A DNA stretch of 7,650 nt from an uncultured Chlorobiaceae bacterium (GTDB lineage Bacteria; Bacteroidota; Chlorobiia; Chlorobiales; Chlorobiaceae), in assembly GCA_903929845.1 (NCBI GenBank), contig CAIYWF010000067.1:1-7650 (forward strand), in the 5' to 3' direction. The translations under genes and the position numbers were made by a program. Shown piece by piece: positions 1 through 6,226 of this stretch. The stretch's first letter is position 1; every line of letters begins with the position of its first letter. The notes beneath the pieces are model-generated. The model worked only from the letters and a program-made list of their open reading frames with translations, was not told the origin of the DNA and searched no databases.

Positions 1-746
1 CCTACTGTCTGCTTCAGCAGGTCTTCCATATCGCGGAGGTCATGGCCGGAAATCAGGATGCCCGGATTTTTGCCCACACCGGTATTTACCGTGGTGACTT
101 CGGGATGACCATAGGTGGAGGTGTTAGCTTTGTCAAGCAGTGCCATTGCCTTGACGGCGATTCCACCGGTTTCAAGCACCAGTGCAGTCAGTTCGTCTGC
201 CGACAGCTCTTTGGTGATCGCCGCAAGCCCTTTTACATAAAAAGCATAGATATCGTCATCATGATAATCGAGCACTGCCGCATGGTCTGTATAGGCAGCA
301 AGTCCCTTCAGACCAAAAAGCACAAGGCTTTTAAGAGAGCGCAAGTCTTCATTTTCACTCAAGCTCTCAAGACCGACTTCAAGAGCTTTCGAAAGAAAAT
401 CCTCCTTTGAACTTCCATTCCAGTGTGCGGCATCATGATACGGCTGATGTACGAGCGTAGCATTCAGTTCATAGCTCATGGCAAGGGTCTTGCGTATCTG
501 TGCAACTATTGCATCCTCATCAAAGTTGGTGTTGGTTACTGTAACAAAAAGTGATTCGCTGATAAGCTGGCCAACCTTCCTTGAGACACTTCCCTCATGT
601 TTTTCGGCAGCCAGTGCCAGCCCTTCTGTAGCATAGACCAGCACGTCCTGAAGCTGGGCAGTAGGTTCATCTTTTCCGCATACCCCACGCACCGTACACC
701 CTGTACCATGAATGCTTTCCTGACATTGATTACAAGACATTCCCAT
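1..746 (-). CDS. hcp: Hybrid cluster protein (hydroxylamine reductase), N-terminal part, cut by window edge
   Basis: Hcp is a cytoplasmic Fe-S enzyme with a cubane cluster and a hybrid Fe-S-O cluster. It was first described as a hydroxylamine reductase and is now tied mainly to NO detoxification and protein S-nitrosylation. The minus-strand frame is open from the ATG at 746-744 to the left edge, giving 248 residues of an expected 540-550. The N-terminus has C5, C8, C17 and C23 (Cx2C-x8-C-x5-C), the proximal-cluster pattern of class I Hcp from anaerobes. Near the edge the stretch GVGKNPGILISGHDL matches the family, and H235 should be the first ligand of the hybrid cluster. The remaining ligands (Glu, Cys) lie outside the window. 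The start is fixed by GGAGG at 759-755, eight bases upstream; a second ATG at 740 is too far from it. The gene is last of the visible operon, 89 bases after the iron-sulfur gene. Identification is firm; physiological substrate is inference. Confidence 0.95.
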   Translation of the reverse strand, partial: MGMSCNQCQESIHGTGCTVRGVCGKDEPTAQLQDVLVYATEGLALAAEKHEGSVSRKVGQLISESLFVTVTNTNFDEDAIVAQIRKTLAMSYELNATLVHQPYHDAAHWNGSSKEDFLSKALEVGLESLSENEDLRSLKSLVLFGLKGLAAYTDHAAVLDYHDDDIYAFYVKGLAAITKELSADELTALVLETGGIAVKAMALLDKANTSTYGHPEVTTVNTGVGKNPGILISGHDLRDMEDLLKQTV

Positions 747-754
747 CTTTCTTT

Positions 755-759
755 CCTCC
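755..759 (-). promoter_or_regulatory. Ribosome binding site of hcp
   Basis: GGAGG on the minus strand, followed by eight bases (AAAGAAAG) and then ATG at 746. It selects this ATG over the in-frame ATG two codons later (740-738). Confidence 0.8.
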
Positions 760-835
760 ATTATAGGTTATTGATTGTTTACATCCGGTGAGAACAAAAA
801 AAACAAAATTGTAGTCGGAATGGTGCGCACTGTTT

Positions 836-1729
836 TCACACCCATTCTTCCGATAAGGTCTTGCCTTGCAGACTGATGAGCACTTTTTTAACCGGCACCC
901 TCCGCTTGGCCTTTCGCAGCGCTTCAGCAACAATTGACATCAGTCCGCCACAACATGGCACCTCCATAATGGCTACGGTGATGGTGTTGATGTGCGACAG
1001 ATCGATCATGGCGGCCAGTTTGTCGATATAGATATCCATCTCTGAATCAAGCTTCGGGCAGGCTATTGCAAGACTTTTTCCTTGCATGAAGGAGCCATGG
1101 AAGTCACCCACAGCAAATGCGCAACAATCGGCTGCAAGCAAGAGATCAGACCTTTGGAAATACGGGGCCTGCGGTGAAACGAGGTGAAGTTGGATGGGCC
1201 ACTGGCGGAGTGCGCTTTGAACTGGTGCACCAGGCATCATGGCAACCGCTGCTTCAGATTTATCATGAGCACTGAAATCAATAGCCCTGCTGCCTGGGCA
1301 TCCGCCAGCATGAGGTTCATGTTGGTGGCCTGCATGTGCATGCTGAGTTGCCGGTTGGCGAACAGCTTCATTGTCAAGCGGATTGGCAATTCCCTGCTCT
1401 TCGAGGTATTCAAGTGCCTGTTGCACAAAGTCGCTCTGGCCGTGATCCATCAGATGATGAAGATGGGCCGCTATGACATTTGCTCCACCTTTTGCAATAC
1501 TTTCATGCAGAACGCGCTTTTCGTCGTAGGGTTCAGCTTCACGGGTTTCGATCTTCATCGCTCCGGTCGGGCAGTGACCTATACAGGCTCCAAGACCATC
1601 GCAAAAAAGGTCGCTGATGAGACGGGCTTTGCCGTCAATCACCTGCAACGCTCCCTCTGGACAACCCGGAATGCAGTCGCCGCAACCGGTACATCTTTTT
1701 TCATCTATGGTGATAATCTGACGTTTCAT
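836..1729 (-). CDS. Hcp-associated 4Fe-4S dicluster protein with His-rich linker
   Basis: 297-residue cytoplasmic iron-sulfur protein, probably an electron carrier or maturation partner for Hcp. A ferredoxin-like domain fills residues 1-60. The first cluster motif is complete (C13, C16, C19, C23-Pro). The second reads CDGLGACIGHCP with C43, C49 and C53, so Leu46 replaces the usual second cysteine; from memory this is a trait of the family rather than damage. A His-rich linker with a GGCPGS motif follows (about 130-148, C144). The C-terminal half (about 175-297) has C202-C203, C224 and C259-C260, which could bind more metal. It resembles the ferredoxin-like genes long noted beside hcp in anaerobes (called frdX in Desulfovibrio work, from memory). 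AAGGAG at 1744-1739, nine bases before the ATG, supports the start. It begins 29 bases after the regulator stop and is followed by hcp, so co-transcription is likely. The reaction is unknown. Confidence 0.88.
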   Translation of the reverse strand: MKRQIITIDEKRCTGCGDCIPGCPEGALQVIDGKARLISDLFCDGLGACIGHCPTGAMKIETREAEPYDEKRVLHESIAKGGANVIAAHLHHLMDHGQSDFVQQALEYLEEQGIANPLDNEAVRQPATQHAHAGHQHEPHAGGCPGSRAIDFSAHDKSEAAVAMMPGAPVQSALRQWPIQLHLVSPQAPYFQRSDLLLAADCCAFAVGDFHGSFMQGKSLAIACPKLDSEMDIYIDKLAAMIDLSHINTITVAIMEVPCCGGLMSIVAEALRKAKRRVPVKKVLISLQGKTLSEEWV

Positions 1730-1738
1730 TGTTGATTA

Positions 1739-1744
1739 CTCCTT
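1739..1744 (-). promoter_or_regulatory. Ribosome binding site of the 4Fe-4S protein gene
   Basis: AAGGAG on the minus strand, nine bases before the ATG at 1729, inside the 29-base gap after the Rrf2 gene. Its presence contrasts with the first gene of the operon, which has no visible Shine-Dalgarno sequence. Confidence 0.75.
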
Positions 1745-1758
1745 TTACAGGTTCAATT

Positions 1759-2205
1759 TCAACTGATTGTTGTTGCTTTTTGATGCACTGGATTTGCCGC
1801 TTCAAGGTCCCGAAGCAGCTTGCCAATGGTGACCTTTTCAAACTCGCTCTGAACAACCTGCTCAATGCGCATGATTTCGTGACGCAGCACACACCGTGCA
1901 CGATTGCCGCAAATCTGCTTGCGGAACATGCATTCCGATACCTGCACCTTGCCCTGAAAAATTTCAATCAGTTCCGTTACTGTGATCTCATCCGGATTCT
2001 TTTGCATCATAAACCCGCCCTGAACTCCCTCCTTTGAAACAATCAGGTTGTGGCGAATCATCTGCTGGAGCAATCGGCGCAGAAATTGGTACGGGATATC
2101 ATGTTCGGTTGCAATACTCTTTGCCGACATATAACTCCCCTTCTTTGCAGCAAGCGCCAACAGGGCTCGTATAGCGTAATCCGTATTCTTGGTCAGTACT
2201 TTCAT
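1759..2205 (-). CDS. Rrf2-family transcriptional regulator, NsrR/IscR-like Fe-S sensor
   Basis: 148-residue DNA-binding regulator of the Rrf2 family, usual length for the group. A winged helix-turn-helix occupies about residues 1-85: MKVLTKNTDYAIRALLALA is the typical first helix, the recognition region is around 27-50, and the wing carries GVQGGF (60-65). Three cysteines follow at C92, C99 and C105 (Cx6Cx5C), with H109 nearby. This is the Fe-S ligand region of IscR and NsrR. D9 in TDYAIRA sits where NsrR from Streptomyces uses an Asp as fourth cluster ligand, so an NO- or redox-sensing [4Fe-4S] or [2Fe-2S] form is a reasonable inference. It is first in the operon with the 4Fe-4S protein and hcp. 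A 35-bp palindrome ends eight bases before its ATG, suggesting autorepression. No clear Shine-Dalgarno is present. I do not assign nsrR or iscR, because the cysteine spacing matches neither E. coli protein exactly. Confidence 0.93.
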   Translation of the reverse strand: MKVLTKNTDYAIRALLALAAKKGSYMSAKSIATEHDIPYQFLRRLLQQMIRHNLIVSKEGVQGGFMMQKNPDEITVTELIEIFQGKVQVSECMFRKQICGNRARCVLRHEIMRIEQVVQSEFEKVTIGKLLRDLEAANPVHQKATTIS

Positions 2206-2212
2206 AGTTGTT

Positions 2213-2247
2213 CATTTAATTGATACTAATATAGTATCAATTAAATG
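2213..2247. promoter_or_regulatory. 35-bp palindromic operator before the Rrf2 operon
   Basis: Perfect 16-bp inverted arms (2213-2228 and 2232-2247) separated by ATA. The left arm reads CATTTAATTGATACTA. The core ACTA-ATA-TAGT agrees with the centre of the type 1 IscR site (ACTR-WWW-YAGT), as recalled from the E. coli consensus. It lies just upstream of the regulator ATG and overlaps the predicted promoter, the usual place for an autoregulatory Rrf2 operator. It has no T-tract and lies upstream of a start rather than after a gene, so a terminator is unlikely. Binding by the neighbouring regulator is inference. Confidence 0.75.
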
Positions 2248-2251
2248 TAAA
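2223..2251 (-). promoter_or_regulatory. Candidate sigma70-type promoter of the Rrf2-FeS-hcp operon
   Basis: On the minus strand TTTACA (2251-2246) is followed after 17 bases by TAGTAT (2228-2223), five and four matches to TTGACA and TATAAT. An overlapping alternative pairs TTGCTT with TATATT. Both place the -10 inside the palindrome, so a bound repressor would block polymerase. Transcription would start near 2216, only about ten bases before the ATG, which fits the missing Shine-Dalgarno. The prediction is by eye. Confidence 0.45.
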
Positions 2252-2296
2252 GCAAAACTTATTTTTTCTTCGGGTACGCTTTAAAAAAATACCCGC

Positions 2297-2483
2297 ATGA
2301 ATAATCTGGTCAATGGCAAACGACACCCTCGTCGGCAACGATGCCGATACCATCTATGGTAGTATCGGCAATATCAAAATCAATGGTGACAGGAATACCT
2401 GAAAGAGCTTGATTAGCGAATCAGAAATGGTGGAGAACTGGACGGAACAGCAAGAATCGTTGATCAATCTTTTTGCGTGTTAG
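2297..2483 (+). pseudogene. Eroded fragment resembling an RTX calcium-binding repeat protein
   Basis: From the ATG at 2313 the plus frame reads NDTLVGNDADTIYG followed by SIGNIKING and a TGA at 2400-2402. In the same frame it continues for 26 more codons to a TAG at 2481-2483. The first part follows the rhythm of RTX (haemolysin-type, GGxGxDxUx) nonapeptide repeats. Another piece of the same kind, NNLVNG (2300-2317), lies in the neighbouring frame just upstream, as if a base had been lost. This looks like the remnant of a secreted RTX or adhesin gene with one frameshift and one internal stop. There is no ribosome binding site. The fragment is short, so chance or convergent resemblance cannot be excluded. 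The downstream part (about 2403-2480) is not recognised. Confidence 0.4.
2342..2370. repeat. 9-bp perfect inverted repeat within the RTX-like remnant
   Basis: TGCCGATAC (2342-2350) is matched by GTATCGGCA (2362-2370) across an 11-base loop. The overlapping ACCAT-CT-ATGGT (2349-2360) is an alternative shorter hairpin. There is no T-tract after it, so it is not a terminator. It may simply reflect the repeated coding motif, or be a small structural element in the gap between the two divergent operons. Confidence 0.35.
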
Positions 2484-2613
2484 CATTGTAGAGGGCCGGG
2501 AACTCATTGGGCCGAAGAACAATTCTGATCCATACAAGCCGCACCAATTGCATCAAACTCTTTTATTATGTACACTACTACGGTTTTTAAAGAACAACGA
2601 ACAAGCATTAACC
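2484..2613. other. Non-coding stretch before cydD
   Basis: This is the rest of the 366-base gap between the Rrf2 promoter region and cydD; the RTX-like remnant occupies its left part. The cydD frame is open here back to a TTG at 2473, but the encoded residues (hydrophilic, then LLLCTLLRFL) do not resemble a CydD N-terminus. I see no RNA gene or strong repeat. A weak promoter candidate is TTGCAT (2548-2553), then 17 bases, then TACACT (2571-2576), which would give a 5' leader of roughly 30 bases before the cydD ATG. Confidence 0.3.
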
Positions 2614-4353
2614 ATGAATATTGACCGGCGCCTCTTTCAGTTGCTTAAAGAAGAACGAACGCCGTTTATCTTTTCGATTATATCGGGAATTCTTGCTGCG
2701 GGAATGCTGGTTGCACAGGCTTACTACCTCAGCCAGGTGATTGACAGCGCCTTTATCCAGAAGAGCGGCATGGAGAGGCTCCTCCTACCGCTCGGCCTCT
2801 TTGGACTCTTCAGCACTCTGCGCATGGCCTTCAACTGGTTCTCGCATACTGAAGCAAATCGTGGCACGCTCTTCATCCGCAAGAAAGTGTTCACCCGTCT
2901 CACCAGCACGGTAAGCGCTCTCGGGCCGATCTATGCCAAATCGGTGCAGAGCGGACAGCTCAGTACCACTCTCCTGAAGGGGGTTGAAGCGCTCGATGCC
3001 TATTACAGCCAGTACATTCCTCAGATCTTTTTTGCTCTCTTCACGCCGCTCCTGATCGCTGGCATAATCCTGCCTGGCGACCCGATCTCTGGAGGTATCA
3101 TGCTCGGGACTGCGCCTCTTATACCACTCTTCATGATCCTGATCGGGAAATCGGCCAGCGCGATGACGGAAAAGCAGTGGAAAACCATGAGCCGGATGAG
3201 CGGCTTCTTTCTTGATGTGCTGCAAGGTTTGCCGACCTTGAAACTCTTTGCACAGAGCAGACGGCAGCACGATGCCATTGAAGAGTCGGGCGAAAGCGTC
3301 CGCCACGCCACCATGCGCGTGCTGAAAGTGGCCTTTCTCTCCTCCCTGACGCGTGAACTGGTGGGCACCATCGGCATGGCCATTATTGCTGTCGGCATCG
3401 GTCTCCGACTTATGGGTGGAAAACTCACCTTTCAGCACGCACTTTTTGTGCTGATTCTTACACCGGACTTCTATCTCCCGCTACGCCAGCTCGGCACAAA
3501 ATTTCATGCCGGTATGGAAGGTGTCAGCGCTTCAAAAGAGATCTTTGCCAGTCTCGATCATAGCCTCCCTGTGTCCGTGCAGAAGCCTGCCTTTGCCGTG
3601 CAGGAGAGTGCCGGAAAGAGACCCATTGTGCTCACTGATGTCAGTTACACCTACCCCGGAGGAGCGCAGCCAGCGCTTGAGGGTATCAATGCCACCATTC
3701 CCGTCGGTAAAACCACAGCCATCATTGGCCCGAGCGGTGCTGGAAAGAGTACCCTGATCAACCTGCTTCTCCGCTTTCAGGAGCCCGGCGAAGGGCGAAT
3801 CACCATCGATGACAACCCGATTCATACCATCCCGCTTGAAGAGTGGCACAGACAGATTTCATGGGTTCCGCAGCATCCCTATCTTTTCAACGCCACGCTG
3901 GGAGAGAATATTCTCCTCGCAAAACCGGAGGCTTCAGCAGTGGAGATGGAAAGCGCTCTGAAAAAGACTGGCCTCACCACCTTTGTCAGTACGCTGCCCG
4001 AGGGTCTTGAGACCATGATCGGCGAAGAGGGCGCACGGCTGAGCGGAGGAGAGGCGCAACGGGTGGCGCTTGCCCGCGCGTTCCTGAAAAACGCTCCGTT
4101 GCTGGTGCTCGATGAACCAACCTCGCACACCGACCCTGAACTGGAAGCCGCCCTGCGCAGCTCTATTCAGGAGCTGATGAGAGGAAGAACCACCGTCATC
4201 ATTGCACACAGGCTTGAAACCATACGTTCAGCCGAACAGATCATCGTCATCAGCGGGGGAAAAATCACCCAATGCGGCACTCACGAGGTGCTGATCGCCA
4301 ACGAGGGCTTTTACCACGACAGCCTGCTTCTGCAACAGGAGAGACAATCATGA
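2614..4353 (+). CDS. cydD: CydD, ABC half-transporter for cytochrome bd assembly
   Basis: CydD pairs with CydC in the inner membrane to form a heterodimeric ABC exporter. It was long described as exporting cysteine and glutathione and was more recently linked to haem; it is required for cytochrome bd oxidase assembly. From the ATG at 2614 the protein is 579 residues, close to E. coli CydD (588). The membrane domain fills about 1-310 with helices near 18-40, 56-75, 135-155, 160-177 and 245-290. The stretch TPDFYLPLRQLGTKFHA (283-299) is typical of CydD. The nucleotide-binding domain has Walker A GPSGAGKST (372-380), the Q-loop in VPQ (418-420), signature LSGGEAQ (476-482), Walker B LLVLDE (496-501) and H532. 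An upstream in-frame TTG (2473) is rejected because the extra 47 residues are unlike the family. No strong Shine-Dalgarno precedes 2614. The stop overlaps the cydC start. Confidence 0.93.
   Translation: MNIDRRLFQLLKEERTPFIFSIISGILAAGMLVAQAYYLSQVIDSAFIQKSGMERLLLPLGLFGLFSTLRMAFNWFSHTEANRGTLFIRKKVFTRLTSTVSALGPIYAKSVQSGQLSTTLLKGVEALDAYYSQYIPQIFFALFTPLLIAGIILPGDPISGGIMLGTAPLIPLFMILIGKSASAMTEKQWKTMSRMSGFFLDVLQGLPTLKLFAQSRRQHDAIEESGESVRHATMRVLKVAFLSSLTRELVGTIGMAIIAVGIGLRLMGGKLTFQHALFVLILTPDFYLPLRQLGTKFHAGMEGVSASKEIFASLDHSLPVSVQKPAFAVQESAGKRPIVLTDVSYTYPGGAQPALEGINATIPVGKTTAIIGPSGAGKSTLINLLLRFQEPGEGRITIDDNPIHTIPLEEWHRQISWVPQHPYLFNATLGENILLAKPEASAVEMESALKKTGLTTFVSTLPEGLETMIGEEGARLSGGEAQRVALARAFLKNAPLLVLDEPTSHTDPELEAALRSSIQELMRGRTTVIIAHRLETIRSAEQIIVISGGKITQCGTHEVLIANEGFYHDSLLLQQERQS
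4337..4343 (+). promoter_or_regulatory. Ribosome binding site of cydC inside cydD
   Basis: AGGAGAG within the last codons of cydD, six bases before the cydC ATG at 4350. It fixes the cydC start at 4350 and rules out the longer frame opening at 4272. Together with the ATGA overlap it points to translational coupling. Confidence 0.75.
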
Positions 4354-6074
4354 AAACATTTTTTCGCCTCATTGCACTGGTTAAACCATACTTCTGGTGG
4401 ATGGCCCTTGCGGCACTCATCGGCTTTGCCACAACCGGCAGCGGCATCGGGCTTCTGATGACCTCCGCTTACATCATCGCCAAGGCGGCCATGCAACCGC
4501 CTATGGTGACGCTGCAGCTTGGCATCGTCGGCGTACGCTTTTTCGGCCTTGCACGGGGAGTGTTCAGGTATGCTGAACGGCTCATCTCCCATAATATCAC
4601 TTTCAGGATTCTCGCGAAACTGCGACTCTGGTTTTACGACGCCATTGAGCCCCTCGCACCGGCGCGCCTCATGCACTTTAAAAGCGGCGACCTGCTGCAA
4701 AGGGTTGTTGACGACATCCAGAGCCTTGAAAACATTTACACCAGAGTACTTGGCCCACCGCTCACCGCACTGCTTGTGGCCGCGCTGATGTGGTTTCTCC
4801 TCGGCGTCTACTCCCTGCATGCCGCGCTGCTTATCCTCTTTTTCCATACCCTTGCTGGAATCGGCGTACCACTGCTCACTAAACAGTTGAGCCGAGGCAT
4901 ATCGGTCGGCATCATGAACTACAAGGCAGAGCAGCAGGTGCTGGCGCTTGACCTCTTCCAGGGCATCGGAGAGCTGCAACTCTACGGAAAGCTACCGGCA
5001 CACCTCTCCGCCATGCATAACGCCGAAACCGGCAAGCTCCAGCTTCAGAGAAAAAACGCCATCATCGAAGGGCTGCACGAATCGCTCACCGGGCTACTCA
5101 TGAACGGCGCCCTCATTGCCATTCTTTGGGCGCTTATTCCCTCCATCTCCACCGGCACGGTCAACGGCATTTCCCTCACCGTCATTACTCTCGCCGTCAT
5201 TGCCTCGTTTGAGCCCTTTCTCCCGCTGCCATCGACTCTCAAGCACCTCGAAGCCGACCAGCACGCCGGAGAGCGCCTCTTTGAAATTCTTGATGCAAAG
5301 CCGGAGACCGTCGCCCCGGCCTCTCCCCTGCCCTTTCCGGCAGACCATGCCATTCAGGTGGAGAAACTCAGCTTCACCTACCCCGGCAGCGCAGCAAAAG
5401 CGCTCGACTGTCTCAGCTTCACCGTTCTTACGGGAGAGCATATCGCCATTGTCGGCCCGAGCGGCGCCGGAAAGTCGACCATCACCTCGCTCTTCATGCG
5501 CTTCTGGAACAGCAGCGAAGGGAGCATCACCATCGGTGGCGAGAACATCACCCTCTTCGACCCTGAAGATCTTCGGCGTAACATAGCCCTCGTCTCGCAG
5601 CGTACCTACCTCTTCGCCGAAACAATCCGAGAAAACCTGACCCTCGCCGCACCAGAGGCCACTGACGATAAACTCATAAAAGCGCTTACCGCCGCCGGGC
5701 TCAGCCACTTCACCTCAAAACTCGACGAATGGTGCGGTCAGCACGGTATGAAGCTCAGCGGAGGAGAGCGTCAGCGCATCGCCATCGCTCGCGTCCTGCT
5801 GCAACATGCGCCGATCATGATTCTCGATGAAGCAACCGCCAACCTCGACGGGGTGACGGAGAGAGAGGTGTCAGAGACCCTGAACACCATCAGTGCGGGG
5901 AAGACGCTGATAACGATTACTCATCGGTTAAAGGCGATGGAACAGTATGACCGGATTCTTGTGCTTGAGAAAGGGCAGATTGTGGAGCAGGGCGTGCATG
6001 GGGAGTTAATGGCCGGGAATGGGCTTTATCGGAGAATGTGGGAGTTGCAGCATGTGATGGAGGTTGTGGGGTGA
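4350..6074 (+). CDS. cydC: CydC, ABC half-transporter for cytochrome bd assembly
   Basis: Partner of CydD in the heterodimeric inner-membrane exporter that supports cytochrome bd (and periplasmic c-type cytochrome) maturation. It has 574 residues, matching E. coli CydC (573). The membrane domain (about 1-310) starts with two helices near 15-45. ARGVFRYAERLISHNITFRIL (68-88) is a strong CydC hallmark. The nucleotide-binding domain carries Walker A GPSGAGKST (369-377), Q-loop Q417 in VSQ, signature LSGGERQ (469-475), Walker B IMILDE (489-494) and H525, so both half-transporters look catalytically intact. The ATG overlaps the cydD stop (ATGA), implying coupled translation and balanced subunits. 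No cytochrome bd structural gene (cydA, cydB) follows; the next gene is convergent. No clear terminator is seen after the TGA. Confidence 0.95.
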   Translation: MKTFFRLIALVKPYFWWMALAALIGFATTGSGIGLLMTSAYIIAKAAMQPPMVTLQLGIVGVRFFGLARGVFRYAERLISHNITFRILAKLRLWFYDAIEPLAPARLMHFKSGDLLQRVVDDIQSLENIYTRVLGPPLTALLVAALMWFLLGVYSLHAALLILFFHTLAGIGVPLLTKQLSRGISVGIMNYKAEQQVLALDLFQGIGELQLYGKLPAHLSAMHNAETGKLQLQRKNAIIEGLHESLTGLLMNGALIAILWALIPSISTGTVNGISLTVITLAVIASFEPFLPLPSTLKHLEADQHAGERLFEILDAKPETVAPASPLPFPADHAIQVEKLSFTYPGSAAKALDCLSFTVLTGEHIAIVGPSGAGKSTITSLFMRFWNSSEGSITIGGENITLFDPEDLRRNIALVSQRTYLFAETIRENLTLAAPEATDDKLIKALTAAGLSHFTSKLDEWCGQHGMKLSGGERQRIAIARVLLQHAPIMILDEATANLDGVTEREVSETLNTISAGKTLITITHRLKAMEQYDRILVLEKGQIVEQGVHGELMAGNGLYRRMWELQHVMEVVG

Positions 6075-6226
6075 GTGATTAAAAAACATTTTTGAAAGCT
6101 GCTTCAACCGAACCTTACCATGCTGCAGACTACAGGGCACGCATATATCAACCGTCCCTTTGGTTCCGACACTACTGCGGAATATTGAGACACTCTCCAT
6201 AATAAAATGATCCAGCAAGAATGGCT

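Noticed and set aside
42..410. 122-codon plus-strand open frame opposite hcp
   Set aside because: It is antisense to a confident Hcp coding frame and has no protein-family features.
760..765. A perfect TATAAT on the minus strand just before hcp
   Set aside because: It touches the Shine-Dalgarno, so transcription would start inside the ribosome binding site, and there is no -35 at 16-18 bases upstream.
822..829. 8-base palindrome GTGCGCAC between the 4Fe-4S gene and hcp
   Set aside because: Too short to call an operator and unrelated to the long palindrome at 2213-2247 or to HcpR-type sites.
1184..1735. 183-codon plus-strand open frame opposite the 4Fe-4S gene
   Set aside because: It is the antisense shadow of a clearly conserved protein and shows no recognisable domain.
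2271..2295. Inverted pair CGGGTA / TACCCG with a 13-base loop
   Set aside because: The 6-bp stem with a long A-rich loop has no following T-tract and is not at the end of a gene; probably chance.
2473..2613. N-terminal extension of CydD from a TTG start
   Set aside because: The 47 added residues do not look like any CydD N-terminus, and the ATG at 2614 gives the expected length.
4272..4349. N-terminal extension of CydC overlapping cydD by about 80 bases
   Set aside because: The Arg-rich residues are unlike CydC; AGGAGAG plus the ATGA overlap points to 4350.
6092..6107. Possible terminator hairpin (TTGAA / TTCAA) after cydC
   Set aside because: Only five A/T-rich pairs; the T-run precedes it on the plus strand, so it is not a convincing terminator for cydC.
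6120..6188. Short plus-strand frame of 22 codons after cydC
   Set aside because: No ribosome binding site and no recognisable similarity; the 152-base gap between cydC and the convergent gene shows nothing else.
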